Source: an uncultured Bacteroidales bacterium
GTDB taxonomy: Bacteria > Bacteroidota > Bacteroidia > Bacteroidales > Paludibacteraceae
DNA: 51,039 nt
NCBI GenBank assembly: GCA_902771935.1
Contig: CACXYM010000010.1
Coordinates: 1-51,039 of the forward strand
Reading direction: 5' to 3'
Position 1 is the first letter of the stretch; each line of letters starts with the position of its first letter. The notes below the pieces were generated by a model. That model saw nothing but the letters and a program-made list of their open reading frames with translations. It had not been told where the DNA came from and ran no database searches. Position numbers and translations under genes: made by a program. Below, in pieces: positions 10,472 through 19,023 of this stretch.

Positions 10472-13087
10472 ATGGCACAGCGTGAGGCAGAAACTACACC
10501 GATGATGAAGCAGTTTCGGGATATAAAAAATCAATATCCCGATGCACTGCTTCTCTTCCGGTGCGGTGATTTCTATGAGACTTACTGCGAAGATGCCGTC
10601 CGAGCAGCTAAAGAACTCAATATCACTCTCACTCATCGTAATAATGGAGGTAATGCAGCCGCTATTGACATGGCCGGCTTTCCCTTCCACGCCCTCGATA
10701 CATATCTGCCTAAACTTGTACGCGCAGGTCTGCGCGTCGCTATCTGTGACCAACTCGAAGATCCTAAACTGACGAAGAAACTTGTTAAAAGAGGGGTCAC
10801 AGAACTTGTTACTCCCGGTGTTAGTTATTCCGATACAACTCTCAAACAGAAAGAGAATACTTTTGTCGCCTGCGTCCATTTCCATGGACAAGAGATAGGC
10901 GTTAGTTTTCTTGATATCAGTACCGGCGAGTTCCTTGTAGCTCAAGGTAAAGCAGACTATATCGACAAACTGCTCACTAACTTTGCGCCCAAGGAAGTGC
11001 TCTATATGCGCGGTAAGCGCGAACTATTTGAGTCCCATTTCGGTAACCGCTATTTCACCTTCGAATTAGATGATTGGATGATGACGGCGGAAGCTGCTAA
11101 TGACCGACTTACCAAACAGTTCAATACTACCAACCTTAAGGGTTTTGGTATTGACCAACTTCCTGAAGGTGTCATTGCAGCCGGAGCAATCCTCCATTAT
11201 CTTGACATGACTCAGCACCTCCAAAATGGCCATATCCAGCATATTAGCCGCATTGAGGAGGATCGGTTTGTTTGGTTGGATCGTTTCACCCTTCGTAATC
11301 TCGAACTGCTTGGAGGACAGACTGAAGACAGTAAAACGCTTATCGATATCCTCGATAAGACACTCACCCCGATGGGTAGTCGTACCATGCGCCGCTGGAT
11401 GGCTTTCCCTCTAAAGAGTGTCCGTTCTATTCGCAACCGACAGTCCGTTGTAGAGTATTTATTCCGTTATCCTGAAGTACGCGAACAACTCGAAGAGCAG
11501 CTCATCCGCATTCAAGATATGGAGAGACTTGTCAGTAAGGTGGCTACAGGACGTATAAGTCCGCGCGAGGTGGCACAACTTGGTAATGCGCTCTCAGCTG
11601 TAGAGCCTATCAAGAATCTTTGTTTACAAGCCACGGATAATGATTATCTTCATCTCCTTGGCGAGCAACTTGATACATGTGTAACCATACGCGATCGCAT
11701 CATCCGCGAACTAGTTCCTAATCCGCCTGCTGTTCAGGGAAGGCCTAATATTTTCACTTCTGGAGTAGATGCCGAACTAGACGATCTTCGTGCCATTCAA
11801 AACAACGGAAAGGACTACCTCTTGCAAATCCAACAGCGTGAGATAGAAGCAACAGGTATTTCCTCCTTAAAAATAGGCTTCAATAACGTCTTCGGTTACT
11901 ATCTGGAGGTGCGTAATACCTACAAAGATCAGGTACCTGCAGAGTGGATTCGTAAGCAGACGCTCGTTAATGCCGAACGCTATATCACTGAAGAACTCAA
12001 AGAGTATGAGCAGAAGATTCTTACTGCTGAAGAAAAGATAGGTCTGATAGAAACGCGACTTTATACAGAGCTTATGCTTGCTATGGGTGAGTTCGTGCCG
12101 CAGATGCAACTTGATGCTTCTGTACTCGCACAACTTGATTGCCTGCTCAGCTTTGCAAACGTGGCACAGCAGCATAAATACATCTGCCCAGATATTAACG
12201 AGACGCTCGTTATTGATATCCGCCAAGGGCGCCATCCTGTTATTGAACAACAGTTACCCCTTGGTGAACAGTATGTGGCGAATGATGTTCTGCTTGATAA
12301 TAACTCCCAAGAGATTATCATTCTTACCGGACCTAATATGGCAGGTAAATCAGCACTATTGCGTCAAACAGCACTCATCGTGCTCATGGCACAGATGGGT
12401 AGCTTCGTGCCAGCAGAAAGCGCTTCAATAGGCGTAGTGGACAAAATTTTCACTCGCGTAGGTGCTTCTGATAATATTTCGCTTGGCGAATCAACTTTCA
12501 TGGTCGAGATGAATGAAGCTGCGGCTATCCTCAATAACCTGAGTGAACGCAGTCTCGTCCTCTTTGACGAACTCGGACGCGGTACATCTACATATGATGG
12601 TATCTCTATCGCATGGGCTATTGTAGAATATATCCATCAACATCCTACGCATGCAAAGACACTTTTCGCAACCCATTACCATGAACTCAACGAACTGGAG
12701 CATACACTAGAGCGCGTACGTAACTATAATGTTTCTGTTAAGGAGGTAAACGGCAAGGTTATTTTCCTTCGTAAATTGGTTCGTGGAGGATCGGAACACT
12801 CGTTCGGTATTCATGTGGCCAAGCTCGCCGGTATGCCTACATCTATCATCCAGCGTGCCGACCAAGTTCTTGCTTCACTTGAACAAGCTAATTCCGACAG
12901 TCATATAGCTAAGCCAATGCAACAGATTGGGAAGAGTAGGGAAGGTATGCAGTTGTCGTTCTTCCAATTGGATGATCCCGTACTCGAACAAATCCGAGAT
13001 GAGGTTAAGTCTATTGACGTCAATAACCTCACTCCTCTTGAGGCACTTAATAAACTCTCCGAAATAAAATCCCTAGTAGGAAAATAA
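10472..13087 (+). CDS. mutS: DNA mismatch repair protein MutS
   Basis: Encodes MutS1 (871 aa), which recognises base mismatches and small loops and starts mismatch repair. The N-terminal mismatch-reading motif GDFYETY (about residues 32-38) contains the Phe-X-Glu that stacks on the mispair. The ATPase domain has the Walker A GPNMAGKS (about 620-627), Walker [17 protein letters not shown] (about 694-709) and the signature FATHYHEL. Length is typical. It begins 20 nt after rpoC with no terminator or recognisable promoter between, so it probably rides on the rpoBC transcript. A strong terminator follows the stop codon. ATG at 10472 gives the expected [15 protein letters not shown] start. Confidence 0.98.
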   Translation: MAQREAETTPMMKQFRDIKNQYPDALLLFRCGDFYETYCEDAVRAAKELNITLTHRNNGGNAAAIDMAGFPFHALDTYLPKLVRAGLRVAICDQLEDPKLTKKLVKRGVTELVTPGVSYSDTTLKQKENTFVACVHFHGQEIGVSFLDISTGEFLVAQGKADYIDKLLTNFAPKEVLYMRGKRELFESHFGNRYFTFELDDWMMTAEAANDRLTKQFNTTNLKGFGIDQLPEGVIAAGAILHYLDMTQHLQNGHIQHISRIEEDRFVWLDRFTLRNLELLGGQTEDSKTLIDILDKTLTPMGSRTMRRWMAFPLKSVRSIRNRQSVVEYLFRYPEVREQLEEQLIRIQDMERLVSKVATGRISPREVAQLGNALSAVEPIKNLCLQATDNDYLHLLGEQLDTCVTIRDRIIRELVPNPPAVQGRPNIFTSGVDAELDDLRAIQNNGKDYLLQIQQREIEATGISSLKIGFNNVFGYYLEVRNTYKDQVPAEWIRKQTLVNAERYITEELKEYEQKILTAEEKIGLIETRLYTELMLAMGEFVPQMQLDASVLAQLDCLLSFANVAQQHKYICPDINETLVIDIRQGRHPVIEQQLPLGEQYVANDVLLDNNSQEIIILTGPNMAGKSALLRQTALIVLMAQMGSFVPAESASIGVVDKIFTRVGASDNISLGESTFMVEMNEAAAILNNLSERSLVLFDELGRGTSTYDGISIAWAIVEYIHQHPTHAKTLFATHYHELNELEHTLERVRNYNVSVKEVNGKVIFLRKLVRGGSEHSFGIHVAKLAGMPTSIIQRADQVLASLEQANSDSHIAKPMQQIGKSREGMQLSFFQLDDPVLEQIRDEVKSIDVNNLTPLEALNKLSEIKSLVGK

Positions 13088-13097
13088 TTCATAATAG

Positions 13098-13130
13098 AAG
13101 TGCAGGATTTTTGTCCTGCACTTTTTTATT
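13098..13130 (+). terminator. Rho-independent terminator after mutS
   Basis: Perfect 10-bp stem AAGTGCAGGA (13098-13107) and TCCTGCACTT (13114-13123), loop of 6, then a T-rich run. It closes the rplK-to-mutS transcription block. The same stem core recurs between two tRNA genes at 48456-48475. Confidence 0.92.
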
Positions 13131-13195
13131 TTTCATGGTGAGTTGTGGAAATCTAATTCGCTCAGTGGTTTTTTATGACTATCATTATCAGCTTT

Positions 13196-13828
13196 CTATT
13201 TTTTATAGTATCTGCAGAAGGATCGGAGTCCACAGGTGGGGCACTGAGGCTTGCGAGCCTGACAGATATAACGACCATGTAATAGTAGCCAGTGATGGGC
13301 TTTAGGAATAATATCAGCAGGAATATATTTGACAAGCTGTTTCTCGGTCTGAAGCGGGTTCTTACTGTCTGTCGTAAGTCCGAGTCGCTCCGCTACGCGG
13401 AAGATATGCGTATCTACTGCCATTGTCGGCTGATTCCATATCACAGCGCAAACTACATTGGCAGTCTTACGTCCCACTCCGGGAAGGGTCTGCAGGGCGT
13501 CAATATTATCGGGAACGATGCCGTTATATACACTTATGATACGCTTAGCAGTCGCAACAAGATGTTCGGCTTTAGCGTTAGGATAAGATACTGAATGGAT
13601 GTAATGCAGTACATCATCTACAGTGGCTTCAGCCATTTCTTCGGCAGAAGGGTAAGCAGCAAAGAGTGCCGGTGTAACAAGATTGACACGTTTATCGGTG
13701 CACTGGGCACTAAGCATAACGGCCACAAGGAGTTGGAACGGACTGTTGTAGTGCAGTTCGGACTCCGCAACCGGCATGTTGATGCTGAACCAGTTGAGAA
13801 TGGCCTCAAAGCGCTGTTTCGTTGTCAT
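13196..13828 (-). CDS. nth: Endonuclease III (DNA glycosylase/AP lyase)
   Basis: Encodes a 210-aa base-excision repair enzyme that removes oxidised pyrimidines and cleaves the abasic site. The helix-hairpin-helix motif LPGVGRKTANVV (residues 115-126) contains the catalytic Lys121, and the catalytic Asp139 lies in MAVDTH. The C-terminal 4Fe-4S loop has the exact spacing C189-X6-C196-X2-C199-X5-C205. Length is normal. It is the last gene of the minus-strand run that begins at rplY; its ATG lies inside the end of the DUF4924 gene (23-nt overlap), implying translational coupling. No clear terminator follows; it converges with mutS. Confidence 0.98.
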   Translation of the reverse strand: MTTKQRFEAILNWFSINMPVAESELHYNSPFQLLVAVMLSAQCTDKRVNLVTPALFAAYPSAEEMAEATVDDVLHYIHSVSYPNAKAEHLVATAKRIISVYNGIVPDNIDALQTLPGVGRKTANVVCAVIWNQPTMAVDTHIFRVAERLGLTTDSKNPLQTEKQLVKYIPADIIPKAHHWLLLHGRYICQARKPQCPTCGLRSFCRYYKK

Positions 13829-14264
13829 AGTAAGTTTTGCTTAGGAATCGGAGGAGTTGCGTGGCGTCCCTTACGACTACTTCGGTCTCGGGTGAAACTG
13901 TTTTTTTCTGCAATCGTAGCATCATAACCTGGTAGAGCAGCACAAGGCAAGCTTCAACATCAGACATGTCGGGCCGGTTGGTCTTGGATTTGAATATATT
14001 GAGAGTGGGCTGCAGATGCATGATAACTGCACGATAAGGTGCTTCTGTATCGAGCAGTTCGCTATGCAGATCGATGAGTTCATCCAGTGCATTTTTTGCC
14101 AATTGCAAATGTCCACCGTTCATGATGCCTTCGATATGCATCATGTCGAGCAGTTCCATCAGTTCGGTGCTCTCTGCCGCTTTCTCTGGGAATGCACGCA
14201 GATAATCCTCTATTTGCCATAAATATAAGATGTACTCGGCAATATTGTCTTTCTTACTCTTCAT
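13806..14264 (-). CDS. DUF4924 family protein
   Basis: A 152-aa, mostly helical, cytoplasmic protein without signal peptide or membrane segment. The N-terminal NIAEYILYLWQIEDYLRAF is characteristic of DUF4924, a Bacteroidota family of unknown function. The ATG at 14264 (MKSKKDN) is preferred; a TTG three codons further up is possible. It overlaps the preceding S4-domain gene by 11 nt and the following nth by 23 nt, so the three are likely cotranslated. No function can be inferred beyond this conserved neighbourhood. Confidence 0.85.
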   Translation of the reverse strand: MKSKKDNIAEYILYLWQIEDYLRAFPEKAAESTELMELLDMMHIEGIMNGGHLQLAKNALDELIDLHSELLDTEAPYRAVIMHLQPTLNIFKSKTNRPDMSDVEACLVLLYQVMMLRLQKKTVSPETEVVVRDATQLLRFLSKTYYDNETAL

Positions 14265-14667
14265 CGTCGTCAAAATCGTCTAAATATTCATCGTAATCGT
14301 CGGAAAGGAACACTTCCATTTCTCGACGGTCTTTTTTTGTGGGGCGTCCTGTTCCGCGGTCTCGTCCTGACTTGCCGGCAAGTTTAGCCAGTTCGAGCAA
14401 TTCGAGTTGGTCGGGCGTTGTGATATCGCGCATGTACTCTGGCACAAGTTTGGCACCCAAGCGGTTCTCACTGAGACGCAATACTTCGTATGAATAAGTA
14501 ATTGGCCCTTTGCGCACAGAGAACTTATCACCTATCTTGAAGGTGCGAGATGGTTTGAGTTCCACACCATGCATGGTGATGCGTCCTTTCTTGCAGGCAT
14601 CGGCGGCGATAGAGCGCGTCTTGTAGATACGCATGGCGAATAGGTATTTATCGACTCTTTCTTCCAT
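14254..14667 (-). CDS. RNA-binding S4 domain protein (Hsp15-like)
   Basis: A 137-aa protein with an N-terminal S4 RNA-binding domain: RVDKYLFAMRIYKTRSIAAD (about 4-23) followed by the GRITMHGVELKPSRTFKIGD segment. This matches the HslR/Hsp15 family, which in E. coli binds free 50S subunits carrying stalled nascent chains and recycles them. The C-terminus is basic (RDRGTGRPTKKDRRE) and ends in a very acidic tail (DDYDEYLDDFDDDEE). It sits 2 nt after the sulfatase-family gene and near pth, which also acts on stalled peptidyl-tRNA, a functionally sensible grouping. The Hsp15 role is inferred from the family. Confidence 0.88.
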   Translation of the reverse strand: MEERVDKYLFAMRIYKTRSIAADACKKGRITMHGVELKPSRTFKIGDKFSVRKGPITYSYEVLRLSENRLGAKLVPEYMRDITTPDQLELLELAKLAGKSGRDRGTGRPTKKDRREMEVFLSDDYDEYLDDFDDDEE

Positions 14668-14669
14668 AA

Positions 14670-16535
14670 TCAGTGCTCTGCTGTGAGGCGGTTTTCAATC
14701 ATTCGTGTGATATATTGTTGGATATATGCCTGAAGATATAGCTCCATATCGTTGCTGGCGACGCGTTGTCCATCGTAGAGGATGAGCGTGCTGTCTGACA
14801 TGATTTGATACAGAGGGTGGTTATAGCATATTGCATAGGGATGCTGTTTATGTTGGGTAAGTGCGTCTTCGCCAAAAGCGAAGAACGGCTTGTTATAACC
14901 CAAGAAAGCAAGCACGGACGGCATAATATCTACCTGACTGACAGCTTGGGATTGGTCGTAGGGCTCGTCCCATGTCTTTCCTGGGTAATAGAAAGCAATA
15001 GGCACGGAAAATAAACCACGTGCATTATTGTATTGGGGTAACGCATTCTCGTTGGTATGGTCGGCGGTAATAACAAAGAGGGTATGGTCGAACCACGGCT
15101 GTGTCTTGGCATAGTTAAAGAACCGACGAAGCGCATAGTCAGAATAACCGATGCATTGATGAATAGGTAGCGAACCTTGCGGAAAGACACCTTTATAGCG
15201 ATTCGGTACTCGGAACGGATGGTGGCTCGAGGCTGTGAAGACTGCGGTCATAAAAGGTTCGTGCATACGAGACATTGTGCGGGCATAGTACTGAAGGAAC
15301 TCTTCGTCCCATATAGCCCATGTGCCGTCAAAAGCCTCCGGACCATCGTATTCGTTCATGCCATAATAGGCATCGAACCCTGCTGCACGTGCGTAAGCCT
15401 GGAATCCCATTGAGCCATTCGGTGCACCGTGGAAGAACGCAGTCTCGTACCCTTCGCGACCCAGACAGTCCGCAATAGATGAGACTCGGTTGGTGGAGTA
15501 GGGCGTCACAATAAACGGCTCTATCAGCATCGGAATAGAAGAAAGCACAGACGGCATGGCATCAATGGATTTGCGGCCTGAGGCGTATGAATAGCGGTAG
15601 GTCTTGCTATAGGTGAAGAGCGAATCGAGGAAAGGGGCAAAGCCTGCGTCGATATACTCTTTGCCGAAAGACTCGAGAATAAGGATAACGACGTTATCAG
15701 TCGACATTTGACCTTGGTTATTGGCTCTTTGATGGATAGGTGTCATAAGGCGTTCCATCTCTGAGTCAGACATATAATGTGGATGGACATATGTCTCATT
15801 CTCGAGAGACTTCATGAGCGAGAAGGGTGTGTTGAGCACGATGGCCGTCTCACGTGGTGTATTGGTGTACTGTAGTGCATTAGAGATTGTGATAGGACGC
15901 GTGTACTTTCCAAATCCGCCTCGAATTCCGATTACCACAAAGTACGTTGTGATGAGCATGAGTGCCAAATCAATGATGTAATAGGCTATTTGGTATTTGA
16001 TATTTGCTATTTGATAATGGGTGATATGCCATCTCTTGCGGGAAAGAAGGACGAGAATCATGCAGAGTGCAACGGCAAAGAGTGTGACATACCAATAGTG
16101 AAGTGCAGACTGACAGAAGATAGATAAGAGATTGCCTTCATTCTGAAACTCGGAGAAGAAGGTACAAGTGGTTCGCCGGTCAGTGAAGCGGAAATAGACC
16201 ATATCCACGCAGTTGACGAGCAGTCCAATGATATTCGGCACCCAGTAACACCAGTTAACAGCCGTTTGATAGGCTTTTTTATTGCGAATAAATGGTGGCA
16301 GCGGTAAGAGGATAAGAATGAGATATAGTGCATTGAGATAGAGCAAGGCCGTGAGGTCAAAGCGGACACCGCCGCATAACATCTCCCTAAGGTGTGCTGC
16401 GTTGATATCAGGATAGAGATCAGCGTTGACCCATACAAAAACAAATCGTGACAGCGTGTATAACGCCATCACTAATAGGATGTTACATGCTGCAACAATC
16501 CATGGATGCTGCCAAATTGTTTTCAAGCGGTTCAC
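14670..16535 (-). CDS. LTA synthase-like sulfatase-family membrane transferase
   Basis: A 621-aa inner-membrane protein: about five hydrophobic segments in the first 230 residues, then an extracytoplasmic sulfatase-fold domain. Likely metal or catalytic elements are [14 protein letters not shown], the nucleophile region [14 protein letters not shown] and ITADHTNE. The family transfers phosphoglycerol or phosphoethanolamine; lipoteichoic acid itself is not expected in a Gram-negative cell, so the substrate is unknown. The start is GTG, overlapping the pth stop by 4 nt (GTGA). A 7-bp tandem repeat at 15987-16014 lies within the gene and encodes the odd [14 protein letters not shown] stretch near a membrane segment. 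A paralogue is at 24960-26765. Confidence 0.9.
   Translation of the reverse strand: MNRLKTIWQHPWIVAACNILLVMALYTLSRFVFVWVNADLYPDINAAHLREMLCGGVRFDLTALLYLNALYLILILLPLPPFIRNKKAYQTAVNWCYWVPNIIGLLVNCVDMVYFRFTDRRTTCTFFSEFQNEGNLLSIFCQSALHYWYVTLFAVALCMILVLLSRKRWHITHYQIANIKYQIAYYIIDLALMLITTYFVVIGIRGGFGKYTRPITISNALQYTNTPRETAIVLNTPFSLMKSLENETYVHPHYMSDSEMERLMTPIHQRANNQGQMSTDNVVILILESFGKEYIDAGFAPFLDSLFTYSKTYRYSYASGRKSIDAMPSVLSSIPMLIEPFIVTPYSTNRVSSIADCLGREGYETAFFHGAPNGSMGFQAYARAAGFDAYYGMNEYDGPEAFDGTWAIWDEEFLQYYARTMSRMHEPFMTAVFTASSHHPFRVPNRYKGVFPQGSLPIHQCIGYSDYALRRFFNYAKTQPWFDHTLFVITADHTNENALPQYNNARGLFSVPIAFYYPGKTWDEPYDQSQAVSQVDIMPSVLAFLGYNKPFFAFGEDALTQHKQHPYAICYNHPLYQIMSDSTLILYDGQRVASNDMELYLQAYIQQYITRMIENRLTAEH
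15987..16014. repeat. Heptanucleotide tandem repeat inside the sulfatase-family gene
   Basis: Four consecutive 7-bp units on the plus strand, TATTTGG, TATTTGA, TATTTGC, TATTTGA, inside the open reading frame of the 621-aa transferase. Since 7 is not a multiple of 3, gain or loss of a unit would shift the frame. Confidence 0.9.
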
Positions 16536-17098
16536 TTGTTGTTGTATTGATTCATCGTTCTGTCGATACCTTGCAGGCAGAAGGAAGGTATGATATCTTT
16601 GATCACATTAAGTCGGTCAGGCAACGCTTTCACTTCGTCATCAGTCCATGTGCCAAGGACATAATTGATTTGTGTTCCGCGCGTGTACTCGTTCCCTATA
16701 CCAAAGCGCACGCGTGCGTAGTTAGGTGTACAGAGCACTTGCTCGATATGTTTTAGGCCATTATGGCCTCCGTCACTTCCTTGCTTGCGGATACGAATAG
16801 TGCCGAAAGGCAGATTAAGATCATCCACGAGAACAAGCAGATTCTCCAAAGGTATATTCTCCTTTGTCATCCAATAGCGCACGGCGTTGCCGCTGAGGTT
16901 CATGAAAGTAGACGGTTTGAGCAGGACGAGTTCAGCATTCTTTACACGCCCCCGTCCGACAAAGCCATATCGTTTGTCCTCAAAAGCAATGTTGGACGCC
17001 TCAGCAAAAGCGTCCAACATCTTGAAACCTATGTTATGCCGAGTGTTACAATATTCGTCTCCGATATTGCCCAGCCCGACAATCAGGTACTTACTCAT
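16532..17098 (-). CDS. pth: Peptidyl-tRNA hydrolase
   Basis: A 188-aa cytoplasmic esterase that releases tRNA from peptidyl-tRNAs that drop off ribosomes. The N-terminal [18 protein letters not shown] contains the catalytic His21 and substrate-binding Asn; FMNLSG (65-70) and VDDLNLPFG (91-99) with the catalytic-site Asp are also present. Length is typical. Its ATG shares one base with the rplY stop (TAATG) and its own stop overlaps the next gene by 4 nt. The rplY-pth pairing is widespread in bacteria. Confidence 0.98.
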   Translation of the reverse strand: MSKYLIVGLGNIGDEYCNTRHNIGFKMLDAFAEASNIAFEDKRYGFVGRGRVKNAELVLLKPSTFMNLSGNAVRYWMTKENIPLENLLVLVDDLNLPFGTIRIRKQGSDGGHNGLKHIEQVLCTPNYARVRFGIGNEYTRGTQINYVLGTWTDDEVKALPDRLNVIKDIIPSFCLQGIDRTMNQYNNK

Positions 17099-17676
17099 TA
17101 CTCAGCAGCTTCGGTCTCTTCAGCAGTTGCGCTTGCGCGAGTAGCTTTGACTTGAGCCACACAAGCATCTTGCGGGTTCATGAGTTTGCAGTTTTCTACT
17201 TGAACATCGCTAACAGCCAGTTTCTTACCAAGTCCGAGTTCGGTTACGTCGATAACAACGCGCTCAGGAATATTGGTGTAGATACCATTCACTTTCAGTT
17301 TACGCATCTCAAGGCTGAGTTTACCACCGGCTTTAACACCAGCTGCGTGACCAGTTAAGGAAACAGGAATAGCCACGGTAACAGGTTTTTTCTCATTTAC
17401 CTCAAGGAAATCAATGTGGAGAACATTCTCGTTAATCGGATGGAACTGCAACTCTTTGACTACAGCCTTGCAGGTGTCCTTACCAATAGTAAGGTTAACA
17501 ACGAGCGTGTCAGGAGTGTAAATGAGTTTGCGAACATCTTCTTTCTTAACGGTGAAGGTTACGTTTTTGCCCAAACCGTAGAGGTTGCAAGGAACGAGTT
17601 CTTCTTTGCGCAAAGCTTTAGCAGCTTTTTTGCCGTACTCGGTACGAGGAGTACCAACTAAATCAAAAGTTTTCAT
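17098..17676 (-). CDS. rplY: 50S ribosomal protein L25 (CTC/general stress form)
   Basis: A 192-aa bL25 that binds 5S rRNA. It is the long, two-domain CTC type: an N-terminal L25 domain ([20 protein letters not shown], then LVPCNLYG) and a C-terminal TL5-like beta domain (about 100-180), ending in an Ala/Glu-rich tail. It is the first protein gene of the run to nth and lies 68 nt downstream of the tRNA-Gln terminator. No clear promoter of its own is visible, so some expression may come from read-through. Confidence 0.97.
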   Translation of the reverse strand: MKTFDLVGTPRTEYGKKAAKALRKEELVPCNLYGLGKNVTFTVKKEDVRKLIYTPDTLVVNLTIGKDTCKAVVKELQFHPINENVLHIDFLEVNEKKPVTVAIPVSLTGHAAGVKAGGKLSLEMRKLKVNGIYTNIPERVVIDVTELGLGKKLAVSDVQVENCKLMNPQDACVAQVKATRASATAEETEAAE

Positions 17677-17743
17677 TGTTGATTGTTTTGTTACTTTATT
17701 CGGGCCATTAACTAAAGGTGATGGGCCCTACTTATCATCACAT

Positions 17744-17762
17744 AAAAAAAGCCTTACGGCTT
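17744..17762 (-). terminator. Terminator downstream of tRNA-Gln
   Basis: On the minus strand AAGCC-GTA-AGGCTT is followed by a run of T (plus-strand A run at 17744-17750). The stem is short (4-5 bp) but the U-tract is strong. It separates tRNA-Gln from rplY. Confidence 0.7.
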
Positions 17763-17767
17763 CTTTG

Positions 17768-17838
17768 TTGCCTAACGAGGAGTCGAACCTCGCCCCTCAG
17801 AACCAAAATCTGATGTACTACCGATATACGATTAGGCA
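17768..17838 (-). tRNA. tRNA-Gln (anticodon TTG)
   Basis: A 71-nt cloverleaf on the minus strand. The acceptor stem is TGCCTAA/TTAGGCA, the anticodon arm is TCAGA-TTTTGGT-TCTGA with TTG at the anticodon position, and the T arm contains GGTTCGACTCC. The discriminator base is A and CCA is not encoded. A strong promoter stands 33 nt upstream. Confidence 0.96.
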
Positions 17839-17870
17839 CCGTTTATGCTCCTCCTTGCGGAAAAAGCGTG

Positions 17871-17902
17871 CAAAAGTACTACAATTATTTGAAGTACACA
17901 AA
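17871..17902 (-). promoter_or_regulatory. Promoter of tRNA-Gln
   Basis: Minus-strand -33 TTTG (17899-17902), 20-nt spacer, -7 box TACTTTTG (17871-17878): a full match to the Bacteroidota housekeeping promoter TTTG / TAnnTTTG. It is preceded at 17903-17939 by the AT-rich upstream element also found at glnN and tRNA-Gly. Confidence 0.9.
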
Positions 17903-18018
17903 TAAATTGAACAAAAAATGCAAAAAAAATGTATTTTGGATATTTTTGGCCATTTTTTTCGAATAAAATGACTCAAGCGGAGAAAAAAAGACACAAGGTG
18001 AACGATGGGAAATGAAGT

Positions 18019-18046
18019 AAAAAGAGCGAGGCATGAGCCCCACTCT
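18019..18046 (-). terminator. Terminator-like hairpin after the lipoprotein operon
   Basis: A 10-position stem with two mismatches (AGAGCGAGGC 18023-18032 and GCCCCACTCT 18037-18046, loop ATGA) followed on the minus strand by TTTTTAC. It lies 113 nt past the last lipoprotein stop and would also end any short RNA started at 18101. Confidence 0.65.
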
Positions 18047-18100
18047 GAATGTTTACATAACGGAATAAGCCTTATTGTGTATATCCTTCAAATTGTAGTG

Positions 18101-18134
18101 CAAAGGTACAACTTTTATCTGATCTGTGCCCAAA
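18101..18134 (-). promoter_or_regulatory. Possible promoter for a short minus-strand RNA
   Basis: TACCTTTG (-7 box, followed by the usual C) at 18101-18108 with a TTTG at 18131-18134. The spacer is 22 nt, longer than the 19-20 nt of the other promoters here, so the call is tentative. Confidence 0.4.
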
Positions 18135-18159
18135 CGAGATCTTGTGTAATCACTACCAA

Positions 18160-19011
18160 TTAGTAAATCGGCACGTTCTCAAAACTCATATATAATGGCG
18201 GGCAGCCGTTGTAGTTATAGAAATAAGACATTATATACAAATCCAGTTTCTTCACACTGGCTGGCACACCGTTAATGGATATCTTGAGCTTACGGGTAGC
18301 ATTGACAGGTATTCCTTTTGCGTTGCAATAAGTACTGCCTGAGTACTTATTGCCATTGATCTCATAACTAACCATGGATTCCAAATAATCGGTGTACAGT
18401 TCGTCCTCGAAATGAGTTGTATAGGATTTGCCGTCAACCGTCCGACCTGAGCCGGGGAAATAGATACCAAAATACTCAATTTGCTCAATACGGAGATTCT
18501 TGATGGTAACTTCAGCTACCACTTTATTGCTGCTTACGCGATAACATCCCAGAAAACCTAATTCTACATCATCATTAAGCGGGCTCTTAACCTTAACTTG
18601 GCTAAAGTCTCCTTGTGCATGTGTGGTAAAGGGTTGAATCTCGCCTTGGTAATATTTCTTATTGTCCTTGGTGTAGCAATACAAGCAACCGTAATACGTA
18701 GTATTGGGTTTGAGATCCTCCACATTTCCTGAGAAGTTGTAGTATCCGCTCTTATATTCCGTTCCGTCTTTTATAGCCTCATCAACAGGGACATCCGGTT
18801 TAGTTGAATACATAAAACCATATTCTGCAGGTTGGTGGTCTCCATGCGATTTAAGAATGTATTGGCTTCGCCATGTCATGGATGTGGCCAACACGTCTTC
18901 TATAATCAGCTCATCAAACTGTGGTTTAGATGACTCCGGTTCTTTAACCAGATTGCTGCAACTTGCCATCATCAGCGCGAAAGCGACCAAAAATAAGAGT
19001 GACTTTTTCAT
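18160..19011 (-). CDS. Lipoprotein with a C-terminal module shared with its upstream neighbour
   Basis: A 283-aa predicted lipoprotein: signal peptide ending in MMASC (lipobox), so it is anchored in an envelope membrane. The middle (about 30-125) looks like a fibronectin-III-type beta domain (MTWRSQYILKSHGDH, then AEYGFMYSTKPDVP and LKPNTTYYGCLYCYT). The C-terminal part (about 150-283) resembles that of the preceding 456-aa protein: both have a TYTTQ/SYTTH-FEDELYTDY-like stretch, a NATRKLKISINGVP/NATKKFNLTLKNVP stretch, and end in DNVPIY/ENVPIY. ATG at 19011 (MKKSLL) fits the signal peptide best; an ATG four codons upstream is also possible. The function is unknown. Confidence 0.85.
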   Translation of the reverse strand: MKKSLLFLVAFALMMASCSNLVKEPESSKPQFDELIIEDVLATSMTWRSQYILKSHGDHQPAEYGFMYSTKPDVPVDEAIKDGTEYKSGYYNFSGNVEDLKPNTTYYGCLYCYTKDNKKYYQGEIQPFTTHAQGDFSQVKVKSPLNDDVELGFLGCYRVSSNKVVAEVTIKNLRIEQIEYFGIYFPGSGRTVDGKSYTTHFEDELYTDYLESMVSYEINGNKYSGSTYCNAKGIPVNATRKLKISINGVPASVKKLDLYIMSYFYNYNGCPPLYMSFENVPIY

Positions 19012-19023
19012 ATCTGTAATCAT

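Larger units (their letters stand above)
17839..18159. other. Intergenic region between tRNA-Gln and the lipoprotein operon
   Basis: No protein gene is supported. It holds the tRNA-Gln promoter with its upstream element, the terminator-like hairpin at 18019-18046, a perfect 13-nt palindrome AATAAG-C-CTTATT at 18064-18076 and a TACCTTTG box at 18101-18108. The last three could be the parts of a short minus-strand RNA. Confidence 0.7.
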
